Source: Chromatiaceae bacterium (GTDB lineage: Bacteria; Pseudomonadota; Gammaproteobacteria; Chromatiales; Chromatiaceae). From it: 7,262 bases of DNA. Positions 1 to 6,408 of the stretch are shown here, one piece after another (the first letter of the stretch is position 1; every line of letters starts with the position of its first letter). The notes under the pieces are model-generated. The model saw only the letters and a program-made list of their open reading frames with translations, was not told where the DNA came from and searched no databases. The stretch lies in the NCBI GenBank assembly GCA_012962365.1, contig DTXR01000366.1, positions 1-7,262 of the forward strand, read 5' to 3'. Made by a program: the position numbers and the translations under genes.

Positions 1-789
1 ATCGAAGAGCATCCCCAAGAGCAGGAACACCAGCACCATCATTCACATGAGCATGCCCATGCTGAGCACCATCATGATTATGGCCAGGGAGCGGCCCGAG
101 CCCATGCGCCCGGTCTCAGTCAGTCGCGTATGGTGCAGATAGAGGAAGACATTCTCGGCAAGAACAACCAGTATGCAGCCGCCAACCGGCAATGGTTCGC
201 AGAGCATCAGATGCTGGCGCTGAACCTGGTTTCCAGCCCGGGATCGGGCAAGACCACGCTGCTCACCCGTAGCATCGACGATTTGAAAGACGATATGAAG
301 CTCTCGGTGATCGAAGGGGATCAGCAGACCAGCAATGACGCAGAGCGTATCCGCGCCACAGGCGTGAAGGCACTGCAGATCAATACCGGCAAGGGCTGTC
401 ATCTGGATGCGCATATGGTGGGGCATGCGCTGGAAACCCTGCAGCCGGACAACAACAGCGTGCTGTTCATCGAGAATGTGGGTAACCTGGTGTGTCCCGC
501 AGCCTTTGATCTGGGTGAAGCACACAAGGTGGCGATACTTTCTGTGACCGAAGGGGAGGACAAGCCCATCAAATACCCGGACATGTTCCATGCTGCCGAT
601 CTCATGCTGGTGAACAAGATCGACCTGTTGCCTTACCTGGATTTCGATATGGAGCAATGCCTCCGTTATGCCCGCCAGGTTAATCCCGGCATCAAGGTAT
701 TGCGGCTTTCTGCTACCACCGGCGAGGGGATGGATGGTTGGTATCGGTGGATACGGGCCACGCAACAGCTTGCTGCAATTGGCCAATAA
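1..789 (+). CDS. hypB: Hydrogenase nickel incorporation GTPase HypB (5' partial)
   Basis: HypB is the cytoplasmic GTPase that, with HypA, delivers Ni to the active site of the [NiFe]-hydrogenase large subunit. The reading frame is open from the first base, giving 262 visible residues. The true start and the usual N-terminal Cys-rich motif lie upstream. Visible residues 4-35 are strongly His-rich. The G domain follows, with P-loop SPGSGKTT (residues 79-86), a GDQQTSND segment (about 106-113), [10 protein letters not shown] (about 158-167) and the guanine-specificity motif NKID (205-208). C133-H134 (in TGKGCH) and C165 match the conserved Cys-His and Cys that form the metal site at the HypB dimer interface. 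An internal ATG at 130 starts just after the His-rich stretch. It is not the real start, because the open frame upstream encodes typical HypB sequence. The TAA stop is two bases before hypC, which implies one transcript. Identification is secure; only the N-terminus is unknown. Confidence 0.97.
   Translation: MEEHPQEQEHQHHHSHEHAHAEHHHDYGQGAARAHAPGLSQSRMVQIEEDILGKNNQYAAANRQWFAEHQMLALNLVSSPGSGKTTLLTRSIDDLKDDMKLSVIEGDQQTSNDAERIRATGVKALQINTGKGCHLDAHMVGHALETLQPDNNSVLFIENVGNLVCPAAFDLGEAHKVAILSVTEGEDKPIKYPDMFHAADLMLVNKIDLLPYLDFDMEQCLRYARQVNPGIKVLRLSATTGEGMDGWYRWIRATQQLAAIGQ
10..105 (+). other. Histidine-rich Ni-binding stretch of HypB
   Basis: Twelve histidines fall within visible HypB residues 4-35, eleven of them in residues 4-25, mixed with Glu, Gln and Ala (for example [11 protein letters not shown]). 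At the DNA level this is an imperfect run of CAT/CAC and GAG/GAA/CAG codons. Histidine-rich insertions of this kind in HypB of rhizobia and other bacteria bind several Ni ions and are thought to store nickel. E. coli HypB lacks such a stretch. The boundary to the left is unknown because the window begins inside it. Confidence 0.85.
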
Positions 790-791
790 CC

Positions 792-1028
792 ATGTGCCTG
801 GCACTGCCTGCAAAAATCTTGGCCATTGACGAGGCCACTGACATGGCCACCGTGGCTCTTGGAGAAGTAAAAAAAGCGGTCTCCATCGCATTGCTGGAAG
901 AGGTGGCGATTGGTGATTTCGTATTGATCCACGTGGGTTATGCCCTGAACAAGATCGATCCGGAAGAGGCGGAGAGGACCTTGGCGGCATTTGCCGAAGC
1001 CGGGCTGTCTGCAGAAGCAAGCTTATGA
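792..1028 (+). CDS. hypC: Hydrogenase maturation chaperone HypC
   Basis: HypC is a small cytoplasmic chaperone of the HypC/HupF family. It binds HypD while the Fe(CN)2CO group is built, then accompanies the iron to the hydrogenase large-subunit precursor. The 78-residue product starts MCLALPAK. Cys2, exposed after Met removal, is the essential conserved residue of the family. The GDFVLIHVGYAL motif (residues 41-52, with H47) and the DPEEAERTL tail are also typical, and the length is normal. The ATG at 792 is chosen because it places Cys at position 2; an upstream in-frame ATG at 738 lies inside hypB and would bury it. No good Shine-Dalgarno sequence precedes it, so translation is probably coupled to hypB, which ends two bases earlier. 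The last four bases (ATGA) overlap the hypD start. A HupF paralogue is possible in principle, but the position between hypB and hypD favours HypC. Confidence 0.96.
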   Translation: MCLALPAKILAIDEATDMATVALGEVKKAVSIALLEEVAIGDFVLIHVGYALNKIDPEEAERTLAAFAEAGLSAEASL

Positions 1029-2173
1029 AATACGTCGAAGAGTTCCGTCGCAGTGATCTGGCCCGGGTATTGGCAGACGCCATTGCCCGGGAAGCGGATA
1101 CCGGATGCCAATACAATCTCATGGAGTTCTGTGGCGGGCACACCCATGCCATATTCCGCTATGGCGTCCAGGACTTGATGCCCGGCAATGTGAAATTCAT
1201 CCATGGGCCGGGGTGTCCGGTCTGTGTGCTGCCCATACCCCGTATCGACAATGCCATTGCGCTGGCCCGGGAACCGGATGTCATCCTCTGCAGCTATGGC
1301 GACATGCTGCGGGTGCCAGCCAGTGGCCGCAAGAGTCTGCTCAAGGTGAAGGCCGAGGGCGCGGATATCCGCATGGTCTATTCCACCCAGGATGCACTGA
1401 AAATCGCGCGGGACAACCCGGATCGGCAGGTGGTGTTTTTCGCCATTGGATTTGAAACCACGACGCCGCCCACAGCTGTGGCCATTCTCCAGGCCAAAGC
1501 CGGGAAGCTGAACAATTTCAGCGTGTTTTGTAATCATGTGCTCACGCCGGCCGCCATTCAGAACATTCTCGAATCACCGGAAGTAAGGGAAATGGACAGG
1601 GTTTCCATCGATGGCTTCTTTGGTCCTTCCCATGTGAGTTCCATCATTGGCACGCAGCCTTACGAGTTTTTTGCCGAGGAATTCCAGAAACCGGTAGTGA
1701 TTGCCGGCTTCGAGCCACTGGATGTAATGCAGTCTGCACTGATGTTGATTCGCCAGCTCAATGAAGGTCGGCATGAGGTGGAAAACGAATACACCCGTGT
1801 GGTGTCCAGAGAGGGCAATGTAAAAGCCCAGATGCTGGTGGCCCAGGTGCTGGAGTTGCAGCGCAGTTTCGAATGGCGGGGATTGGGCATGGTGCCCTAC
1901 AGCGCGTTACAAATCAAACAGGCTTATGCGGAATTCGATGCGGAAAAGCGTTTTGCCATTCCGGTATCCCAAGCTACAGACGTGAAAGGTTGTGAATGTC
2001 CCCGCATCCTGCGCGGGGTCAAAAAGCCCACTGACTGCAAGCTGTTCGGCACCATCTGTACACCAGAGAATCCCATGGGTTCCTGCATGGTGTCTTCCGA
2101 GGGCGCCTGTGCTGCTTATTGGACCTACGGCCGTTTTCGTGAGAAAACCGCGCTGGAAGAGACGGCGGCGTGA
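1025..2173 (+). CDS. hypD: Hydrogenase maturation scaffold protein HypD
   Basis: HypD is the [4Fe-4S] protein that, in complex with HypC, holds the Fe while the CN and CO ligands are attached. It receives cyanide from HypE. The protein is 382 residues, the usual length. Family signatures are intact: the CGGHTH motif at residues 36-41, GPGCPVCVLP with C64 and C67 (about 61-70), GFETTTPP (about 142-149), CNHVLTP (169-175) and GFFGPSH (197-203). The C-terminal Cys-rich domain contains C323, C325, C338, C345, C354 and C362, which include the cluster ligands. No key cysteine is missing. The ATG overlaps the hypC stop as ATGA with only weak purine-rich sequence upstream, so translational coupling is likely. 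The TGA stop in turn overlaps the proposed GTG start of hypE. Confidence 0.98.
   Translation: MKYVEEFRRSDLARVLADAIAREADTGCQYNLMEFCGGHTHAIFRYGVQDLMPGNVKFIHGPGCPVCVLPIPRIDNAIALAREPDVILCSYGDMLRVPASGRKSLLKVKAEGADIRMVYSTQDALKIARDNPDRQVVFFAIGFETTTPPTAVAILQAKAGKLNNFSVFCNHVLTPAAIQNILESPEVREMDRVSIDGFFGPSHVSSIIGTQPYEFFAEEFQKPVVIAGFEPLDVMQSALMLIRQLNEGRHEVENEYTRVVSREGNVKAQMLVAQVLELQRSFEWRGLGMVPYSALQIKQAYAEFDAEKRFAIPVSQATDVKGCECPRILRGVKKPTDCKLFGTICTPENPMGSCMVSSEGACAAYWTYGRFREKTALEETAA
2155..2162 (+). promoter_or_regulatory. Ribosome binding site for hypE (supports GTG start)
   Basis: GGAAGAGA lies inside the 3' end of hypD, seven bases before the GTG at 2170. The spacing suits that start. The alternative ATG at 2197 has only GGAG at 2179-2182, fourteen bases away. 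This is what decides the start in favour of GTG, though not conclusively. Confidence 0.55.
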
Positions 2174-3219
2174 ATGCCGGAGCAAAACGCTTTACCATGC
2201 GCCTAGATGTGCGTAAAGGCCGTGTGGATATGACTCACGGCAGCGGCGGGCGTGCCATGGCGCAGTTGATCGAAGAGATTTTTATCAACTGTTTCGACAA
2301 TGAACTGCTGCGACAGGCCAACGATCAGGCGGCATTCCCTGTGCGTTCAGGGCGCATGGTCATGAGTACCGATGGGCATGTGATATCACCGCTGTTTTTT
2401 CCCGGTGGTGATATCGGCTCCCTGTCCGTGCATGGCACCATCAATGATGTAGCCATGTCTGGCGCCCGGCCTTTGTATCTTTCCGCCGCTTTCATTCTCG
2501 AAGAAGGTTTCCCGCTTGCCGACCTGGAACGCATCGTAGTCAGTATGGCAAAAGCTGCCAATGCCGCCGGAGTGCCGGTGGTGACCGGAGATACCAAGGT
2601 GGTGGAAAAGGGCAAGGCCGATGGCGTTTTCATTACCACTACCGGGGTGGGCAGGGTGCCGGAAGGCATCAATATCTCCGGAGACCGCGCGGCTGCGGGC
2701 GATGCCATCCTGGTCAGTGGCACTGTGGGAGATCATGGCGTGGCAATTATGTCGAGCAGGGAAAACCTGGAATTTGAAACTGCCATCCAGTCGGATTCGG
2801 CGGCATTGCATACCCTGGTGGCGGACATGCTGGCGGCGGGTGCGGACATCCATTGCCTGCGTGATCCCACCCGGGGTGGACTGGCCACCACCTTGAATGA
2901 ACTGGCGCAGCAATCCGGCGTGGGCATGCGTCTGCGCGAGGTGGATATTCCCGTTCTGCCTGCTGTGGCGGATGCCTGTGAGTTGCTGGGGCTCGATCCA
3001 TTATACGTGGCCAATGAGGGCAAGTTGATCTGTATTTGCAAAGCCGCGGATGCCGATCGCCTGCTGCAAGTGATGCAGGCCCACCCGTTGGGCAGACAGG
3101 CCGCCATCATTGGCGAAGTCACCGCGGAGGAACCTGGTTTTGTGCAGATGGACACCGGTTTTGGCGGCAGCAGGGTGGTTGACTGGCTGGTCGGGGAACA
3201 ATTGCCGAGAATCTGCTGA
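2170..3219 (+). CDS. hypE: Carbamoyl phosphate-dependent cyanide synthase HypE
   Basis: HypE takes the carbamoyl group from HypF onto its C-terminal cysteine and dehydrates it with ATP to a thiocyanate, the source of the active-site cyanide ligands. The protein is 349 residues from the GTG start and belongs to the PurM/ThiL-like ATP-binding fold. Visible signatures are THGSGGRAM (22-30), STDGHVISPLFFPGGDIG (66-83), GTINDVAMSGA (89-99), VTGDTKVV (138-145), GDHGVAI (187-193), RDPTRGGLAT (231-240) and the C-terminal PRIC, with the catalytic Cys as residue 349. The GTG overlaps the hypD stop (GTGA). An ATG at 2197 (codon 10) would also give a complete family protein, because conserved sequence begins only around residue 18. 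The stop is three bases before hypX. hypF is not adjacent, so the partner enzyme must be encoded elsewhere. Confidence 0.97.
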   Translation: MNAGAKRFTMRLDVRKGRVDMTHGSGGRAMAQLIEEIFINCFDNELLRQANDQAAFPVRSGRMVMSTDGHVISPLFFPGGDIGSLSVHGTINDVAMSGARPLYLSAAFILEEGFPLADLERIVVSMAKAANAAGVPVVTGDTKVVEKGKADGVFITTTGVGRVPEGINISGDRAAAGDAILVSGTVGDHGVAIMSSRENLEFETAIQSDSAALHTLVADMLAAGADIHCLRDPTRGGLATTLNELAQQSGVGMRLREVDIPVLPAVADACELLGLDPLYVANEGKLICICKAADADRLLQVMQAHPLGRQAAIIGEVTAEEPGFVQMDTGFGGSRVVDWLVGEQLPRIC

Positions 3220-3222
3220 AAG

Positions 3223-4929
3223 ATGCGCATCCTGTTCCTGTGCCATGCTTTCAACAGCCTCACTCAGCGGTTGTTCGTGGTGCTCAGGGAGGAGGGGCAT
3301 GAAGTATCGGTGGAATTCGATATCAACGACGCCCTCAGCGTGGAAGCGGTCGAAGTCTATGTGCCGGATCTGATCATTGCGCCTTTTCTCAAGCGTGCCA
3401 TTCCTGAACGTATTTGGCGCTATCATACCTGTTTTATCATCCATCCCGGCATTCCCGGAGATCGTGGCCCCAGCGCCCTTGACTGGGCGATCCTGAATCG
3501 GGAAAAAACCTGGGGCGTTACTGTCTTGCAGGCCAACGAGGAGATGGATGGTGGTGATATCTGGGCAAGCATGGAATTTCCCATGCGCTTCGCCACCAAG
3601 GCCAGTCTGTACCGAAACGAAGTCACCCAGGCCGCGGTGGAGGCCATGCTGCTGGCCATCCAGCGTTTTCAGAGCAGACAGTACAAGCCGTTACCACTCG
3701 ATTATTCCGCTCCGGCGATCCGGGGGCAGGCTCGTCCGCCCATGCCGCAGGCCGATCGCGCCATCGACTGGCAACAGGACAGCACGGAAGTGATACTGCG
3801 CAAAATTCACAGCGCGGATGGTTTTCCCGGCGTTCAGGATAAAATCCTGGGCAAGGAGCTGTTTCTCTACGACGCATGGGAGGAACGGCGCCTACAGGGG
3901 AGGGCAGGTGAATTGCTGGCGCGCTGCGGTCCCGCAGTCTGCAGAGCCACTCGCGATGGCGCCATCTGGATCGGCCATCTGCGGGACAAAAACGATCAAC
4001 ATCCTTTCAAGCTTCCGGCAACCTGGTTGCTTGGCGAACAGATAAACGACCTGCCTGAAACCCAGGCGAATACGCAGGAGGCCTATCCTGAAATCTGGTA
4101 TGAAGAAGAAGATCAGGTCGGCTATTTGTATTTCAATTTCTACAATGGCGCTATGAGCACCACCCAATGCGAGCGACTGCGAGATGCTTACCGAAAAGCA
4201 GTGCAACGGGATACCCGGGTTATCGTGCTGATGGGAGGGAACGATTTCTGGTCCAATGGCATGCACCTGAATATCATTGAAGCAGCGCAGAGTGCGGCAG
4301 ATGAATCCTGGCGGAATATCAATGCCATCGATGATATTGCGCTGGACATTATTACTACCGAAAGCAAGCTGACCATTTCCGCATTGCGGGGCAACGCCGG
4401 TGCCGGAGGGGTGTTTCTGGCGCGTGCGGCCGATGAAGTCTGGACGCATGAGGCGGTGATACTCAACCCCCATTACAAAGACATGGGCAACCTCTATGGA
4501 TCCGAATACTGGACCTACCTGCTGCCACGCCATGCCGGGAAAGAGAACGCACAGCGCATTACCCAGGCACGCCTGCCCATGGGTATCCGGGAAGGTCTGG
4601 ATCTGGGTTTGATCGATGCCGTGTTGACCAGAACAAAATCCACATTCATCGGAAACGTAAAACAGCGTGCCCGGGAGCTGGCGTCAGACCCGGCATTCGA
4701 AAACCGTCTGGCGCACAAAAGCCGCATTCGCAAGGCAGATGAACAGCGACGTAGCCTGCAATCCTACCGGGATCAAGAGCTGGAACGCATGCGCATGAAC
4801 TTCTATGGTTTCGATCCCAGTTACCATGTGGCGCGTTACAACTTCGTTTACAAGGTTCCCAAATCCCGTACTCCCCTCACCATTGCATTGCACCGGCGCA
4901 CCGGGGAGAAACACCGGAGTGTTCCATGA
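3223..4929 (+). CDS. hypX: Hydrogenase CO-ligand synthesis protein HypX (HoxX)
   Basis: HypX supplies the active-site CO ligand. Work on the Ralstonia and Aquifex proteins indicates that the N-terminal half takes a formyl group from formyl-tetrahydrofolate onto bound CoA, and that the C-terminal half releases CO from formyl-CoA. The product is 568 residues, full length for the family. Residues 1 to about 270 resemble methionyl-tRNA formyltransferase, with HPGIPGDRGPS (74-84) and EEMDGGDIWA (106-115, D112 aligning with the catalytic Asp). Residues of about 295-470 resemble enoyl-CoA hydratase/isomerase, with LMGGNDFWSNGMHLN (336-350) and the oxyanion-type RGNAGAGGVF (389-398). Y418 and E428 have the same ten-residue spacing as the catalytic Tyr/Glu pair I recall for Aquifex HypX. 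A basic helical tail follows. The start three bases after hypE lacks a strong Shine-Dalgarno sequence. The last four bases overlap hoxA (ATGA). HypX is known from aerobic or microaerobic hydrogen oxidisers. Confidence 0.96.
   Translation: MRILFLCHAFNSLTQRLFVVLREEGHEVSVEFDINDALSVEAVEVYVPDLIIAPFLKRAIPERIWRYHTCFIIHPGIPGDRGPSALDWAILNREKTWGVTVLQANEEMDGGDIWASMEFPMRFATKASLYRNEVTQAAVEAMLLAIQRFQSRQYKPLPLDYSAPAIRGQARPPMPQADRAIDWQQDSTEVILRKIHSADGFPGVQDKILGKELFLYDAWEERRLQGRAGELLARCGPAVCRATRDGAIWIGHLRDKNDQHPFKLPATWLLGEQINDLPETQANTQEAYPEIWYEEEDQVGYLYFNFYNGAMSTTQCERLRDAYRKAVQRDTRVIVLMGGNDFWSNGMHLNIIEAAQSAADESWRNINAIDDIALDIITTESKLTISALRGNAGAGGVFLARAADEVWTHEAVILNPHYKDMGNLYGSEYWTYLLPRHAGKENAQRITQARLPMGIREGLDLGLIDAVLTRTKSTFIGNVKQRARELASDPAFENRLAHKSRIRKADEQRRSLQSYRDQELERMRMNFYGFDPSYHVARYNFVYKVPKSRTPLTIALHRRTGEKHRSVP
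4916..4919 (+). promoter_or_regulatory. Ribosome binding site for hoxA
   Basis: GGAG near the end of hypX lies six bases before the hoxA ATG at 4926. This gives hoxA its own initiation signal in addition to possible coupling through the ATGA overlap. Confidence 0.6.
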
Positions 4930-6407
4930 ATACAGCCCCCACCCTATTGATTGTTGATGACGAAATACTCAGCCTGGAATCACTGGCGCGCAACCTGCAC
5001 GAAGAATTTGACGTGAAGACAGCCAGTACGATCAGGGAAGCGGAAACCCTGCTGCAGGAGGAATGGATACAAATCATTCTTTGTGATCAACGCATGCCGG
5101 AGATGAGCGGCGTGGAATTCCTCAAAAAAGTGCGGGAGCAATGGCCGGAAGTGATACGCATGATTATTTCCGGATATACTGATTCAGAAGACGTTATTAG
5201 CGCCGTAAATGAAGCCGGCATTTTTCAATACATCACCAAGCCATGGCATCCTGACAATCTCCTGCTGACCTTGAGGAATGCCGCCCGTCTGTATTCCCTG
5301 CAACGGCAGAATGAAGCCCTTTCCGTTGAACTCAAGATGATACCGGGTAAGCTTGATGAGACACTCGCGGAAAAACGCAAGCGCTTGCGGGAGAACTATC
5401 GCTGCGAAGATGGCATCGTGCGCTCTGCAGAAAGCTGCATGAACACAGTTTGTGAAAAAGTGCGTCTGGTGGCGCCCTATGATGTTTCGGTGCTGTTAAC
5501 AGGTGAATCCGGCACAGGAAAGGAACTGGCCGCGAGGGCGCTCCACTACAACAGCCTGCGTTGGGATAGGCCCTTTGTCGTGGAAAATTGTGGAGCCTTG
5601 CCAGATGAATTACTGGAAAGTGAATTGTTTGGTTACAAGCGTGGCGCCTTTACCGGCGCCGTAGAGGATCGTATCGGTCTTTTTGAGCGGGCCAATGGCG
5701 GAACGGTTTTTCTGGATGAAATCGGGGAGGTATCTGCTGCTTTTCAGGTGAAGTTGCTCAGGGTGTTGCAGGAAGGTGAAATTCGTCCCCTGGGCAGCGG
5801 ACGAACACGCAAGGTGGATGTGCGAATTATTGCAGCGACCAATAAGAACCTGGAAAAGGAAGTGCGAGAAGGGCGGTTCCGAGAAGACCTCTACTATCGC
5901 CTCGCGACACTGACCATTACACTGCCTCCTTTGCGAGATCGCAAGCAGGATATTCCATTGCTTGCCAACAGCCTGCTGGAAACGGCCGTTCGGGAAATGG
6001 GCAAGTCGGCCAAGGGCTTCACTCAGGAAGCCATCACCTGCATGCAGACTTACCATTGGCCGGGAAATGTTCGTGAGTTGCAGAATGAAATCCGCCACAT
6101 GCTCATCATGGGGCAGCGTGAAGAACTGGGTGCGGACTTGCTTACACCGAGAGTGCTCAGGGCGATACCAAAAGAAATGCCGTTTCTGGAAACGATGGCC
6201 GACCTGAATGGAACATTGAAAGAACGGGTAGAGGCACTGGAAGCGATGATATTAAAGGAGACACTCATACGTCACCACTGGAACAAAAGTCGTGCGGCGA
6301 AGGAGTTGGGGCTGTCGCGGGTGGGATTGCGTAACAAGCTGGAGCGCTACGGTCTGGCAAAGATTGAACATCTGCACCCGGATTCTGAAGCCGCCGGAGG
6401 TCAATAA
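4926..6407 (+). CDS. hoxA: Hydrogenase transcriptional activator HoxA/HupR (NtrC family)
   Basis: This is a sigma-54-dependent response regulator, expected to activate the hydrogenase structural operon. The 493 residues fall into three parts. The receiver domain (about 5-120) has acidic residues D11-D12, phosphoacceptor D54 in LCDQRMPEMSG, S82 and K105 in TKPW. The AAA+ domain (about 165-400) has Walker A GESGTGKE (193-200), the sigma-54 contact motif GAFTGA (240-245) and Walker B FLDEIGE (262-268). The C-terminal Fis-type helix-turn-helix lies at about 448-477 (NKSRAAKELGLSRVGLRNKL). Length and the position between hypX and a HoxJ-like kinase match HoxA of Ralstonia and HupR of Rhodobacter. 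In those systems, unlike most NtrC relatives, the unphosphorylated form activates transcription and phosphorylation switches it off. That this copy behaves the same way is inference from context. Another NtrC-type regulator is possible from motifs alone, but neighbours on both sides argue for HoxA. Confidence 0.95.
   Translation: MNTAPTLLIVDDEILSLESLARNLHEEFDVKTASTIREAETLLQEEWIQIILCDQRMPEMSGVEFLKKVREQWPEVIRMIISGYTDSEDVISAVNEAGIFQYITKPWHPDNLLLTLRNAARLYSLQRQNEALSVELKMIPGKLDETLAEKRKRLRENYRCEDGIVRSAESCMNTVCEKVRLVAPYDVSVLLTGESGTGKELAARALHYNSLRWDRPFVVENCGALPDELLESELFGYKRGAFTGAVEDRIGLFERANGGTVFLDEIGEVSAAFQVKLLRVLQEGEIRPLGSGRTRKVDVRIIAATNKNLEKEVREGRFREDLYYRLATLTITLPPLRDRKQDIPLLANSLLETAVREMGKSAKGFTQEAITCMQTYHWPGNVRELQNEIRHMLIMGQREELGADLLTPRVLRAIPKEMPFLETMADLNGTLKERVEALEAMILKETLIRHHWNKSRAAKELGLSRVGLRNKLERYGLAKIEHLHPDSEAAGGQ
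6396..6400 (+). promoter_or_regulatory. Strong ribosome binding site for hoxJ (supports TTG start)
   Basis: A perfect GGAGG core sits inside the last codons of hoxA, with eight bases between it and the TTG at 6409. No ATG or GTG initiates the open frame at a comparable position. The nearest in-frame GTG (6463) and ATG (6514) would cut into conserved N-terminal sequence or leave this site unused. Confidence 0.75.
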
Positions 6408-6408
6408 A

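Noticed and set aside
130..789. HypB beginning at the ATG at 130 as a complete short form
   Set aside because: The same frame is open to the window edge and encodes the His-rich HypB N-terminal stretch, so the gene begins upstream.
799..812. TGGCAC followed by TGCA, resembling a sigma-54 promoter
   Set aside because: The GG and GC elements are two bases too close for the strict sigma-54 spacing, and the sequence encodes the conserved start of HypC.
869..875. Run of seven A bases in hypC, a possible slippery site
   Set aside because: It encodes two Lys codons in a normal full-length HypC, and I see no stimulatory stem-loop or useful alternative product.
738..1028. Longer version of HypC starting at the upstream in-frame ATG at 738
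   Set aside because: The extra 18 residues lie within hypB and would displace the essential Cys from position 2.
43..1152. Long open frame of 369 codons on the minus strand opposite hypB, hypC and hypD
   Set aside because: It lies antisense to three confidently identified conserved genes, shows no recognisable domain, and is explained by GC-rich codon structure on the plus strand.
2382..2415. Nine-base inverted repeat (GATATCACC ... GGTGATATC) with a 16-base loop in hypE
   Set aside because: Both arms encode part of the conserved TDGHVISPLFFPGGDIG region of HypE. There is no U-tract and the gene continues, so a terminator or operator is not supported.
5643..5660. Repeated GGCGCC separated by six bases, able to form a hairpin
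   Set aside because: It encodes the GAFTGA motif of HoxA. The repeat follows from the Gly-Ala codons, and no terminator U-run follows.
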